From: Thecaphora thlaspeos
Lineage: Eukaryota > Basidiomycota > Ustilaginomycetes > Urocystidales > Glomosporiaceae
Reading direction: 5' to 3'
NCBI GenBank assembly: GCA_900291925.1
Contig: UWYS01000003.1
Coordinates: forward strand, 930,001 to 994,000
DNA: 64,000 bases
Below are positions 32,659-45,300 of this stretch, one piece after another (position 1 is the first letter of the stretch; the number at the start of each line of letters is the position of its first letter). The position numbers were made by a program, and so were the translations under genes. Under the pieces are notes generated by a model. The model saw only the letters and a program-made list of their open reading frames with translations. It was not told where the DNA came from and ran no database searches.

Positions 32659-34891
32659 ATGGGCAACCTCGCAGGGGTCACGGCTATCCTCTCCGTGCTC
32701 TTGCGCCCCGCGCTCGTCGTCCCGCATATCCAGACGCCCGACATTCGACACCTCGACTGGACGGCGCTGCACGCTTCCGGCGTCCGCTTCCTGGTCTTTG
32801 ACAAGGACAACTGCCTCGCCGCCCCGCACTCAGACCACCTGGAACCGGCACTGATCGAGTCGTGGGCCGAGTGCCAGCGCATCTTCGGCAGGGAGAACAT
32901 CCTGATCGTCTCCAACTCGAGCGGATCCACCGACGATCCCTCCGGCCTTGGCGCAGAGTCACTCAGCAGGGCGCTCGGCGTCCCGGTGCTCTGCCACAGC
33001 CAGAAAAAACCCGGGCTGGCCTGCGTGCGGGAGGCTATGGAGTACTTTGTCAGGCTCAGCCTCGACCCAGAGGGGACGGTCAGGGAAGGTCAGAAAATGC
33101 CTCCCGGCTGTTCCTCGTCCCCGTCGTCGTTCTCGAACGCCGACGGATCGTGGCTGGAGAGGCGCAAGTTACGTAAGATGCTCTGCAACAGTATCCCTCG
33201 TGACGCTACGGGCAGCGGAAGCATTCTTCTCGTGGGCGATCGGACGATGACGGACGTGGTGCTCGCGCATCGCATGGATGACGAGCTCGCTCGACGATGG
33301 AAAACGGCCGGCATCGACACCGAAGCGGAGCGCATCGACTACGATGCCAAGGTCCACGGCATTGTGCCACCAGCAGCTGCAGTCGGTACAACAGCAGAGC
33401 CCATGACAACCTTCCAGACAGCCATATCGACGACCCCCGCAGGCACGGTCGCCCAGGCGGGCAAGGCCGCACCGCTGCTACCTCCGCCGCAGTGCATTTC
33501 CGTGCTGACGACAAGCCTCTGGGCCAACGAAGGGCGCATCAACACGTGGATGCGATCGCTCGAAACCCGCATCACGCTGTACCTCCTCAGCCGGGACTTT
33601 CAGCCGGGGCAACGCGGCTTCTGGAGCCCAACGAGAGACGGCCGCGGACGCGTAGACTGGCAGTCGATCGCCGTTCTCCAGCAGCCTAAGCTCTCAACGG
33701 CTGCTGACGTCGACGCCGAGGCAGCAGACCTCGCCGCGACAGCTGGTGAAGAAAAGGTCATCGCCAGCGCTGCACCCGAACCGACGCTCGGCGCCCTTCT
33801 GTGGACGGCGATGTTGAGGCCCTTGCCGCCTCGTCTGGCGAGCATGCTGCGCGCCATCATCGAGTCACGCCCGGTAGCCTGGGTTACATACAACATGAAG
33901 GAAGGCTGGAACGTCATCATCAAGGGTCTTCAGTTCGGGGTGCGGGAGGCAGGACTGCTCGATTCGAGGTCGGCCAGGAGGGTTGGGAGAAAGAGCTACC
34001 AGGTCGAGACGGAAGAAGATCCACTGCTACCGCCTAGCCGAAGGAAGACGCCTACCCTGCGCAGCTTCCTCGCCTCTCCGCCGCCGGCCCGCAGCGCGGT
34101 CCTTGATCGGATTCGGTGGCCGCAAACAACGATGTCTTCGTCGCTCGTGGGACGGCGAGGCACGGAAGCATGTTCGGCCAGCAAGTTCCTTGAACGATTG
34201 AATAGCTCCCGCTCCTCTCCCCTCTCCTCATCTGGCTCCAACACCGCCCAGCGCAACAACGCGCCTTCATCCACCGCTCACCATCCATTGAGTCGAACCT
34301 TTTCGACCTCTCGCGTCTCCCCGGCCTCGTCCAAGAGCAAGGGTCCAGGTCTCCTGCCACCACCAAACGTCGGTAAAGTGCCACTGCGAAACTGGATCGC
34401 CGCCTTCTCCGCTCTAGTTCTCGTTCCGACATGCTACTACACCGGATCGTACCTACACGAGCTGCAAGATTTGAGGAAGGCCGAGAGGGAGTTGATGGAG
34501 AAGAAAAAGCTGCAGGTACACACCCGCAACGAGATGGACAAGCAGATGCACCTTGCTAGTTCTGATGAATTCGCCGTCAACGAGGTCGAGAGGGTGTTGA
34601 AGAACGAAGAGAAGTTGAACAAGGCCAGAGTGGCAGAGAGAACGGAGAGAAAGAAGGCGTGAGTGTCCCTTTTCGCACCCGCGGTGTCATTCGAGAATAT
34701 CATAGCGAGGAAGACGGGATCAAAGCTGACGTTTGGAACTAACTCGCTCGCTCGTTCTCTTCTTCACTACCGATTCGAAATGTAGATTGGAACTCTCCCT
34801 CTATCACCTCAACCACGAACGCGAAGAAATCCTCGACAAACTCCATCGTATCCAAGCTCGAATCGCCGAGTCTTCCCAACCTACCGCGTAG
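32659..34891 (+). CDS. GEP4: GEP4-type phosphatidylglycerophosphate phosphatase fused to a mitochondrial membrane/coiled-coil segment
   Basis: Dephosphorylates phosphatidylglycerophosphate in mitochondria on the way to cardiolipin. Exon 1 is 32659-34658 and exon 2 is 34786-34891 (127-nt intron); total 701 residues. The HAD-type phosphatase occupies the first ~300 residues: catalytic FLVFDKDNCLAAPH (nucleophile Asp of DxDNC near residue 52), ILIVSNSSGS, the conserved Lys of QKKPGL and the acidic motif LLVGDRTMTDVVLAH. From the internal Met at 34132 the sequence looks like a second protein. It has a Ser/Arg-rich presequence-like stretch with RTFSTSR, one membrane span (WIAAFSALVLVPTCYYTGSY) and a long charged coiled coil continuing in exon 2. 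No stop separates the two parts. Either a true fusion or two overlapping genes read in the same frame; the second alone would be 210 residues. Confidence 0.8.
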
Positions 34892-35016
34892 CACTCACGC
34901 CCTCATACACACGTGTACGCGCATGTACAGTCTCTCTACCATCGAACTCTGCAATTGCAACACCCACGTCTCGAATGATCCCCCTTGATTCCTTAGCTAA
35001 ACAACATGCGAAAAGG

Positions 35017-37355
35017 CTACAGTACTACTTCGGGGATATGCTCCTTTGTCGTCCCGAGCTTGGGGAGGCGCACGTAGACATCGGTCGAGTGACCATCGAG
35101 GCTGCGCAGGCTCAGCGAACCGCCAAAGAAATCGCAGTACAGTTTCGCCATCGGTAGACCTAGACCCGTCTCGACCTGGACGGTGTGCAGGGCCGCTGGA
35201 CCTGTCCCCTCGTAGGCACGTTTCTGCAGTGCGCTCAGGTAGGATGTCGCCGCGCTCGAAGAAGATGTCGATGGAGGCGAGAAAGGTGAAGGGGAGGAGA
35301 AAGAGGGAAGAGGTACCTGCTCTCCTACCGTCCCCTTGAATCGGCCCACTTTGCGAAGCGCGTGGAATTGGTCCCGTGTAGGTGTCAGTGCCGACGACGA
35401 AGTATCGCTCGTGATTGCTGAATCCACATCTTCGGTCTGAGAGAAGGAAGCGTAGAGCCGTTCCGTCTCGGCCTCCTCCAGCTCGAGACGACGCCGAACG
35501 TTGCTAAACGAACATAGCGCGTCAATCAGCGAGTCGGGCGAGAACGACGAAGGTGTGGAGTAGTGCGACGGAGAGGGGAGCATGTCGTGACCCGCTGCCG
35601 TGCCGTCTATGCCGCCTGCCGACCCCACACCGCCACGCGCGGGGCCGGGCTCAGATGAGGTCGAGCCGGAGGCGGCGTAGTTTTGTGTGGCGTACGAGAG
35701 CGACGAGAAGGAGGGCGACTGCTTGGACGGGTTCGCCCAGCCGCCTACGTGTCCCGTCTCGGGGAAGGGGATCGGGTATTGCTGTTGGTATGCGGTGGAG
35801 TCAGCGAGACCAGAGGGGACGGAGAGCTGCTCGATCAGGTCCGGCATGCCTCCGCCGGCTGATGGCGTGCCGGGAAGGGAAAGGTGTTGGCGTGTCAGGG
35901 TCAGCCTTTGGACAGATGATGCACAAGGGCCGCAGCGAGGGAGGACAGGCAGACTTACAGTCAGAGATCCGGATGACGAGGTCTTCCGCAGGCGGTCCTT
36001 CGACGATCGTGACCCGGACCACTGCAGAAGGGAACAAGGAAGCGCCGGACCATGTCAGCCAACAGGTGAGAATCTCCACGATGGCAGCAAGCGATGTGCT
36101 TTGACTCACCACCCGCGTCGTACCGGCCTGCATGCTGCCGAATTGTCGCCCGGATCGCGTTCTTCAGAAGCTCAAAGATGATGTACTGCCAGCCAGCCGG
36201 CCAAAAGGGGACACGAAGGGTGAGGTGGTCAAGAGGCGAGGGTCAGCATGTCTTGGCTAGCCACTTGGGACGTTCCTCCCCCTTCTCTCCCTCTCTCTGT
36301 GGATGTATACCACCAGAATTCTGCGCTCTCACCTCGAGATGCTCCGGGATGTAGGCGAATCTCGCATTGAGGTCTCCGTCGATGCGGATCTGAGGGACCT
36401 TGTCGGCCGGTATGCCTTCTGTCCCCGCAAAGACCTCGGTAAGCAGCTTGACGCCTTTCCGCACGACGCTGGCCACGCTGAGGTGGGTGTAAATAATGCC
36501 GACGTGGTTGCCGCTGAGGTCCTCGTCATGACTGCCCTCGTCTTCGTCGTTGCGCCGGACGGGCTCGTTGAAGAAGTGGAAGGGATCGTCAAGCGCCTCG
36601 CTGAGGGCGATGTGCTGCTCCGCCAGCACCCTCCGCGAGATACGCGACCGGAGCATGCGCTCCATGAACTTGTCGAGCTGGTGCGGTGGAAGGTGGTGCG
36701 ATGACTCGACGATGCCGATGGTGAGCGACGGAATGATTGTGAGATGGTCGTCCAGCAGGCCCTTGAGGAGGTTACAGAACCTTTCGTTCTCGTCCATATC
36801 GTGCACGGGCGGAAGGCGCCGCAACGTCTCGAACGCGGACCAGTACTTGTTGTAGACGTCCTCGAGGTGCTTGTTGGTCATGACGACAAAAGGGAGCGCC
36901 TGAAGGTCGCGAATGCGGTGGGCGATGCGGACGGGCAGCTCCTGGCGAACGTAGGCGGCGCTTTTGAGGATCTTGGCGCGGTCCTTGCCCAGCGTCTTGC
37001 CGAAGAAGATGAGCTGGCGCAGCGTCATACGCGTTGCGGGACGGGCGGCCCAGGTCTCGAGCACCTTGTTGAGGTAGAAGTGACGACCATGGTCGGCTTC
37101 GCTCTCGGTGCCAGCCGGGCCAGAGAGACCGCCCGGCCTTGTTCCCGGCGCTCTTGATCGTGTGCTCGTCGTGTGGAGCGCCCGCGTGCGTGTGGCGGTA
37201 GGTGTGAGGGATGTCGATTGCGTTGGCGTTGTTCTCTCCTTTCTGGCAGCATCTGTGCTGGCAAGGGCCAGAGGACGGCTGGCAGCCGCGGCAGCCGCAG
37301 ACGGAAGGCTAGGCCTCGACGAAGCCACGGCGAGGCGGCAGCCTGAGCGTCTCAT
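35017..37355 (-). CDS. Mitochondrial PDK/BCKDK-family protein kinase with greatly expanded ATP lid
   Basis: Kinase that phosphorylates and inactivates pyruvate or branched-chain ketoacid dehydrogenase in the mitochondrial matrix. Exons are 37355-36333, 36185-36110, 36021-35959 and 35858-35017; phases fit, 667 residues. An Arg/Ser/Ala-rich N-terminus is a probable targeting signal. Conserved blocks: LLDDHLTIIPSL, the H-box LAEQHIAL, GIIYTHLS, the N-box YIIFELLKNAIRAT, the G1 box ISDSGGGM crossing the third intron, and the G2 box GLGLPMAKLYCDFFGG with HSTDVYVRL. Between G1 and G2 there are about 230 residues instead of the usual ~40. They are Ser/Pro/Gly-rich and disordered except for a helical stretch near NVRRRLELEEAETERLY. 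Whether the substrate is PDH or BCKDH cannot be decided from this sequence. Confidence 0.88.
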
Positions 37356-37865
37356 GGCGCTTGGCGGTGGTGGTGCTGGTGATGCTGGTTGTGGTGGCTA
37401 GCAGGGCGGTGTGGCCTGGTCAGCAGGCCAGTTTTGTGTGCGCGCTGCAGCTGCGCCGTCGTGTGGAGAAGGCCGACGCGAGCCGCGAAAACTGATGCGG
37501 AACGCTCGAGCCATCCTTTAACCCAGAACGACGATGACCCACCTCAGCCGCACGGCTCTAGCTTCGTCACTCAGAGAAACAGGTTCGTGAGGCGACCAAG
37601 GGCAGGGTATGGCTGCAAGAATACAGGAAACAAAGATGCGGAAGTGACGCGGATTCGTCAACGAGGAAGCAAGGGGTTGCGGACGATAGCGTCGAGCAAG
37701 CGGCAGGTTGAGCCTTCGGAAGGAGGACCTAGAACTCGAAGCAGCGAGTGGGGCATAGATAGCGCGCGGAAAGGAGGTGAAGCATGGCGAGAGGAAAAGA
37801 AGCAAGGCAAGACGCCAAAGGTGCGGACGAATGAAGGCAAAGGCAGCTCGGGCTACGATGTTCGT
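37356..37865. promoter_or_regulatory. Intergenic: PDK-like kinase promoter and ASE1 3' flank
   Basis: About 510 bases between two minus-strand genes in tandem. No additional gene or clear element was recognised. Confidence 0.5.
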
Positions 37866-40800
37866 CTAGACCGCCGCTGTAGCGCCTTCCGAGTAGTGGT
37901 ATCGCCCGACGTCCTCGTCTTCGTCCACCACCGACCAATTGTTGCTCCCGGACCGCGGCAACGTCTGTGGCGCCTCCATCTCGCCCGGCTCCTCGTCCGT
38001 CTCGGTCTCGGTCTCGGTCTCGGGCGCCGCACCAGCGAAGCGCAGACCGTCCTTCCAGCCGCGGATGCGCGACATGCGCTCGTCTGCCGCCGCCTCGGTC
38101 GCCTCTTCGCCATCCTCTTCGGCCAAGGCGGCGATCGAGTTGGAGGAAGAGATCGACCGGATCGAGCAAATGCCATCGTTCTCCATCCCATCGCCGAGCC
38201 GGCGCTTCGAGAACCCCGCCGACGCCGCCGACGAGGCCGCCAGATTCGCCAGGCACGTCTCGAGTGACATCGAGGGTGCTCGGCGGTACTTTTTGCCAGG
38301 CTTGCGTCGCACAGCCGGCTCGTCGACAGCCATCGTATGGTCAGCGAAGGCAGAGACGTGGGGCCGGTGGTGGATAAGCGTTGTAGCGTCGCTGTGCACT
38401 GAGGTGGCAATCGAGACGCTCGATGGGATGCGGGCGCCAGCTCCGCCGTCATCGTCATCGACCTTGTCCGTCACTGGCCACCGCGGTGGACCCATCTCGC
38501 CCCACTTGCTGATCCGCCCAGGCGACATGACGGCTGCCGCCGTATGCTGCAATTGGGATGCAGCAGCCGACACGGTGGCAGAAGAGGCGCCCCGGGCGAT
38601 CGTCGAGGCCTTATAGGTCTTGAGGTTGCCAGACGGCCGCGGTCGGAAGCTCTCGCGCTGCGGCTGCGTCGGCACCACTTTGGGCGGAATCGAGGAGCCC
38701 GTGGCGTTACGCGAACCGTAGCCGCTGTCGGCCGACTGCGAGGCAAAGTTGCGCGTCGACGCCTTGGGCGGCGACGATGGAAGCGGGATGCGCGATGGGC
38801 TGCCGGGGGCGTGCGACTGGTTGCTGAAATTGCGGTGCAACGACATCGCCGTACCTGGCCGGCCAACGGTGTTGGGCGCCTGCCACACCGCCGACGAGGC
38901 CTGCCTCATCGACGTCACGCGGGATGGCGGTCCTGCCACCGTCCGAGGCGTCTTGGCAACCATTACGCCCGTCGAAGATGGCGCTGTACCCAACCTCGCC
39001 TTCTTGGCTGTCGACAGGGACGGCGTGATGGGCCGCAACGGCGTCTGGGCCACTCCACCTCGGCTGACCGACGCGGGCGTTCGCCCCTGCGGCAGGTTGC
39101 CTCTCGCTTGTGGCGTCGGGGCCGCTGCCGCCATGGCCGTCGCTGGACGCGCCCTCTTGCGATTTTGGTTCTCTTTTGAGCCCTCGATCTGATCGAGCAG
39201 CTCGTCGAGGTAGCGGATGCCGTTGATGGTAAAGGGCTCGCCGTGCTCCTTCTCCCAGGCTGGGATCACCTTTTGCAGCTCGTTCTCCATCTGTTTCGCA
39301 CGGGTTGGGAGGGAAAGGGCGAAGAAGGTTCAAGGTCGTCAGGTTGTCGCTCTCCTTCACAGCGCCGTTTGTGCCTCTCGCGAGGACCGCCTCCTCCCTT
39401 GCTCACCCTCGGCTTCTGAACCTTGACGCGCTTCCGCATCTTCTCCTCTCTCAGCAGCCTGCCAGGGTCGCCGCGGGTCCCTCGCCCGAGCAGCCTCGCT
39501 CCATCGGCTGCGCTTTCGGCCAGTTGCCTCTCGTCCTCGAGCAGCTCCTTGTACCTGCCGATCACTTTGAGCACGGGCGCCTTGGTTCGCACTTGCTCGG
39601 TGAGGTAGTCGATCATCTGCTCGTGCGAGGCCAGTATCTCGTCGGTGGGCAAAGGCTCGTCGTGGTCGGGCGCAGCGTCCGGGCTGACGTCGATGAAGAA
39701 CGGCGGGAAATTGGCCTCGCGCTCCTCTTGCGTCAGGAAGAGCGAGTCCCACAGCGTCGTGATCCTCTCGCGAGTCTTGAGGATGAAGAGTGACATGTGC
39801 TGCGCCTTGAGCGATCGCATCTTTTCCAGCTCGGATCGATACTGTCGGTCATCGTCAGCGTCCGGGACGGAATGGGCAGGAAAAGAAGAACACAGTTAGC
39901 TCGCAGGTAAGCGAGACGACTTTTCTCAGCGACTGTATGGGGCAGGTGTACTCACGGCCTCAACGACGTCGATCGTGCTTCCGCGATGGTCCATGACAAA
40001 CGCGTCCATCTCCTCTTCCGGTACATCAAATTTAGCCCACAGCTCGGCCAGCTCGTCGTACAGATTCTGGATGAGCGCCTCCCTCCGGTGCTTCTCCGAC
40101 TCGAGCCAGCCGATCTTGCGAGCAGCGAGGTCAATGTTGGTCTTAGAGGGCTCCATCTGGTGGGAGGGGAGGGCCAGCGTGGCGCTGCCGGCGGGAGCGG
40201 TGCGCGACGGCAGCTGGAACGCCATCTCGCCGCTGTGCTTGGCCGGACGGCCGCCGAACGAGGCGCGCGTCGGAGTGCTCTCGAGCGGGTCGACTTCTCT
40301 TGCGGTTCGGTCGCCGTCGTCGTCGCCGTCTTGATTTTCGCCTTCCGTTGAGGCAAACTCTCCCTCGAAAACTCCGTCGTCGTTGTACAGCGGACGCAGC
40401 TGGAGATGGGCGAGGACGGCACGGTCGAAGGCCGCCGTCCCACCTCCGCAGTCGAGGTCGCTGGGGCTCCTGGCATTTTCAAAGACGCCCTCGTCGCCGA
40501 GGTCGATCGGGCGACACGGTTCCAGGACGAGCTCGGTCCACAGGCGTGCGATGTCGTTGAGGCTGGTTCGGAGCCGCTCAATCCTGTGATTGACCTCTTT
40601 GGAACATCGGATGATCTCGGTCTCGATCGCCGAGATGCAAGACTGCGAGACGTCCTTTAGCTCGCCTGCTGCCGTGGCGGAGTCGGATGTCGAGGCGGGA
40701 AGTGCGGGCGACGCGCGAGGCGGAGAGCGGACGAAGTTGCCAAGCAGTGGTCGATAGCTCTCGAGCTTGTTGAGAAGGCGATCGACGTGCGCCTCCTTGG

Positions 40801-41348
40801 TGGTATAGAGCGCTCTGATCCGTTGTCGGTCAGAAGACAGCTGGCTCTTTCTTTGCAGAAGCGGCTGCGATGGGGGAGGTAGGGCGGGTGAGGCAGAAAG
40901 GGTCAGACACAAAGATGTCGACGCAGGATGTATTCTGACCCTTGGTACTCTCGAGTGAAGCTGTACTCACGAGCTTCTGGAGGTCTGCGGAGTCCATGCC
41001 CATGCTGCTGGTCGAGGATCCGGAGGAGCTCGACGTCGAAAAGATGCGCTTCCCGGTCGCCGAACCGGATTGCGTCGAACCGGAAGCGCTCGCGCCGGCC
41101 GGGGGTTTATTGCCCAGGGCTGAGCGCAGGAGGACGATCTCATCCTGGATGGTGCGGCACTCGGCCTTGAGGTCGTCCGCTTCGCGCTCAACCTGGGCAA
41201 TCTGGCCGTCTACGGCGCCCTTGAGGGCCTTGTGGAGGAGCTCGAGTGCATCCTGGAGCGCATTGGCCGGGTGTCCGATGTCGGCGTGGAGGGAAGAGAG
41301 CCGGTCCGTCGACTGCGACAGGAGCGCTGAGAGCGCCGCTGCGTCCAT
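37866..41348 (-). CDS. ASE1: ASE1/PRC1/MAP65 antiparallel microtubule bundler
   Basis: Cross-links antiparallel microtubules in the spindle midzone and supports cytokinesis. Exons are 41348-40971, 40864-39956, 39841-39407 and 39290-37866. All four are multiples of three (1,048 residues). The N-terminal dimerisation rod begins MDAAALSALLSQSTDRLSSL and includes LQDALELLHKALKGAVD and IETEIIRCSKEVNHRIERLR. The spectrin-like microtubule-binding region carries the family signature: RERITTLWDSLFLTQEEREA, then RRGDPGRLLREEKMRKRVKV-type residues, then across the last intron MENELQKVIPAWEKEHGEPF and YLDELLDQIE. The remaining ~420 residues are basic and Ser/Thr/Pro-rich with many TP/SP sites, typical of the Cdk-regulated Ase1 tail. 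Divergent from NUD1. Confidence 0.93.
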
Positions 41349-42380
41349 GCTGTCGGTCTTGCTGGTGGAGCGTCTGTCAGGCGTGAGGTTGGATGTAGTT
41401 CGTTGGTCCTATGCTGAGGCGCTAAGTGGGTGGTGTGCGTGTTGCTCTAGAGCATGGCGCAGGGGAAGCGAAAGGGAGCGCTCGACGCCGGGAGTGGTAG
41501 AGGCGGAGGAGGCGGGCTGGCGAGTTGTGGATGTGCGAAGGGGCGATCGATCCAGGGTAGCGGTGCTATGCTGGTGGTGGTGATGGTGATGGGGTCGGTC
41601 GTCGAAGTTCGGAGCAGGGCGCGGTGTGGGCCAGAGTGGGGGCCGATGATGTGTTACTTTTTCGGGGGCAGCAGCCGCGCCGTCCTGTCCAGCCCTGCGG
41701 CTGCGACGCTGCCTGCATCTGCCTCTCGGCGCGCAGCGCAACGCGCCTGGCACGCCGAGCCCAGAGCAGGGGCGCTGCGCGCGAAACCCGCACGTGATGT
41801 CCGTCCAGCCCTCTTTCCCCCCTTTCCGCTCGCTGGCTGCTGGAGCCTCCAAGTGCTGTTGTGGGATGGTCGCAGCTGCTGCTCTTGGGCATATCGTGCT
41901 CTCACTCACCCGTACCTCGATGTTCCTACCGGCGGGTCGAGGAGCGGCAGGTTGAAGAGCGACAGGACGAGGTGGCTGGCGGTCCGATGGTGTCGCGGCA
42001 ATCGCGTCGGTCGACACGACGCCAGCTGCCTCAGGCGCCTGGCAGGCCGAGCGGCTGACTGGGCGCGGTCAGAGGCTCGAGGCATGCAGGCCGATGCAGC
42101 CAGTTAACTTGGCTTTCTTGCTTTTTGTGGTCTCGAGGGCTCGCTCGTCGATCCCAACACTACTCGTCCTCTCGTCCAGACCAACACCGCCGCCACCATC
42201 CCCTCCCCAAAGCCGGCACTACGCGCTCTGCCTCACAGCCCGCTCACATGTGGGGCCGACGACCGACCTTGATGTGATGCGACGTACCGTAACGTACGCC
42301 TGCCCTATCTCGCCCCCCCACCTTTCATTCTCGGCCCAGGCCGCCAGGTTGCTCCAACCCTACTCGGTCTCGCCGCCGCT
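41349..42380. promoter_or_regulatory. Divergent promoter region of ASE1 and NUD1
   Basis: About 1.03 kb between the start codons of two spindle-related genes. Its right end is pyrimidine-rich before the NUD1 ATG. Open frames here (e.g. 41454-42107 plus) have atypical composition and no motifs. Shared, possibly cell-cycle-timed control is an inference from position only. Confidence 0.5.
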
Positions 42381-45300
42381 ATGTCGGAAGCTCCGGATTT
42401 GAGCTCGCTGATGCCGCCGCCATCACCACCGCAGCGGTCGTCGGCGGAGCAGCCACCTCAGTCACCTCGCACATCGACACCGCTCGGGCCCCATCCTCAG
42501 TCTCCGCCCAAGCAGCCACCCTCGCCAATCCCCGCCGACTCGTCGGTCGTCTCCGTGGTTGACAACGGAACATCCGAAAGCGGAACGTCGGCTCGGCCTC
42601 AGACCGCCGAGACATCACAATTTCCATCGCCATCGCCAGCCGAGGGCGCGCCAGACCACGGACTCAGCCAGCTCCAAGGTCTCGGCATAAACCTTGACAC
42701 TGCCGGTGCTGGCAGACAGCCTGATCTGGTCGCCCGCTTGGAAGCGCAAGCGACTGAGTCCGAGACAGACCTGGACCGGCCGCCCGAGCAGGATGCCCAG
42801 CCTGACAATGCTGCAGCAGCATCACCGACAGCAGCAGCGCCGCAGTCCGCGCTTCCTGACTGGATGACTGACGAGCTCGACGAATCGTGGCGCGAAGCCA
42901 GCCGCAGTCGCAGCGGCCCGGCTCTGGAAGGCCAACAGCACGATTCGACACCGGCAACGACGACGGCCACGACGGCGACGGTGGCCACGCCGACGCCGAC
43001 GCCGCTAAACCAGCCGACCGCTACGGTCCCTGCGCTGGGATCGGTGAGGCTGCCGCCCTCCGGGTTAGGCTCGCGCTCCATCTCGACAGCGGGCGCCTTC
43101 TTCGATGCCAGGGAGTCTCTCGGCAACGGTCTGCGTGTCAGTCAGACGCCGGCCGCCCAGGGCAACGTCGACCATCGCAGGTCAAAGATGAGGCTTGGAG
43201 GGTCGCTGACGGATATCGAGCTGGAGCGAGGACCCTCGACACCGTCCAAGCGGGTTCCCAGCCATGCCGCTCACAGAGAGGGCACTAACGATGATGCGGC
43301 AGATGAAGAACCTCGCGGGACCTCGCGCTCGCCGTCTTCCGCTCCGGAGGACTTTCAGAGCGCCCGAGGGTCGATGATCACGCGGTCATTTGTTGCGGAG
43401 CCTCGAACGTCTGGGGAACGAGGAGAAGAGGAGGCCGCCGAACTCAGCGCTTCGGACGAAGGCAGGGGAACGTTCATCCACCGAGCCGACGTCTCGTCAT
43501 TGCCGCCCATCCTAAGGCCGGCGTGGAAGAAGAAGCAGGACCGCGACGGCGACCCGCACAGTCCGAAGAAGAAAGGCGGCTTCTCAGCCATCGGCGGAGA
43601 CATGTTCACACCAATGAAGCTGCAGACGATGTTCCGGACCCCGACGCCACCAGAACGGGTGCGGCTGCCGGTCGTGGAGGGGGCGGACATAGAGGAGAAG
43701 GGACCGCAGGCAGTCGAGGAAGACATCGATCAGACCCCGAGGGTCGCGCAGAGCGGTCTCGCCGTCGATGCATTGCCGCCTTTGCAAGGCAACACTGGAA
43801 GGAGACCGAGTAGCAATGGTGGCCAGTCCGATCTTGCCGCCGCCCTGCAGCCGCCTAAGATGCCGTCCGGCCTTTTCACCTTTCGCACGCCGCAGGCATC
43901 TCTGCATCCTGGTCCGCAGACGCCCTCCGCGCCACGACCTGCCCATGCTCAACGCGAGGCAGGCGGTGCCGCGGTGGCGTCGACCAGACCGGCTTCGGCC
44001 GCAGCCGCACTTGGGACGGCGAGCCCGCTCCCGTCGGCCGGCGGAAACATGATCTCGGCCCCCTCGACGCCGCACACCCCGATGCGGCTGTTTAAGTTCA
44101 ACTATGAGGATGCAGCGACGCGGGCGCGCCTCGAGACGCTGGTCAATCGGAATGGCACGACGGCCGGCGGCACGCTGGGCGCTGGCGAGACCGAGCGGGA
44201 GCGCAAGCGGCTCCGCCTTGATGTCAAGCCTAGCCAAGTCATCAGCGGCGACCTGATAAGAATGCACGCCGACGTCCTCGAGGCCGACGTGCTTGTTGGT
44301 TCGGCAAAGGCCATCGACGATGAGCGACCTTCACAGGCACAGGCGTCGAAGCGCAGCAGCGTCAGGAGCCTAGGTGCCGATGCCAGGGTCCTACCTATCG
44401 CAGCTAAGAAGCCGTCGTCTCACCAGCCCGATGCTGCCTACTCGCCCTCGAAGTCGGCTCTGCTGCCACCAATCGTCGACTATGTCAAGGAAGCTCCCGT
44501 CTATATGTCTGCGCTGCAGGAACAGATGGTCAGGAGCGTGTCGGACACCACGACCAGCTCCAAGACCTGGGTCACCGATGACGAAAACGGCGACGGTGAA
44601 GATGGCGGCCCCACCCTGCTGCGGCAGCACGACGACGCACTCAACGAGGACGTATCGTTCCAACACGGCCCAATTCGGATCTCGCCTGCCAAAGAGGCCA
44701 AATCACCCAGTCGACGGTGGAGGCAGCGGCGCTCGGCGATCCGCTCCGTCCACGACGCTGACGGCACCGAGGAGATGACGCCAGTTTCGCAACCTCCTAG
44801 CAGGAGCCCGCTCCGCCTATCGGCGAGGCGTCTGCCGCCAAATTCGTCGCTAACTTATGAGACGCTCGACAACGACGATGCGAGCATACCGCCGATGTCC
44901 TCGACGCTGATGTCTCGCAAAAAGACCTGGGTCTCTGCCTCCACAGCGGGGAAAGCGCTTCGCAAGGACGAGTCGCCCCGGAAGCTGCTGCGCCGCTATA
45001 GTGCGGCGGCGCAAGCCGACGAGGAACTCATTAGCGAAGGCGAGGAACGTCTGTTCGCACAGTACGGCGAAAGAGCGCTTCACGGTGGCGGCAGTCTCGA
45101 CCCGGAGTCTAGCCGCAAATGGAGCGACGAGTCGTTTCAGCGCCGCGATCAGAAGATCAAGGAGCTCGAAGAGAAGCTGGCGCGGCGAGCGGCGGAGAAA
45201 AGGCGCAACAACAGCAGCTGGAGCCAAAGCGGCGAGCAGTCGCGGGGCGGAGGCCCTGCCGCCGCCGCTGCAGCTCCCGCAGACGAAGATCAAGGGCATA

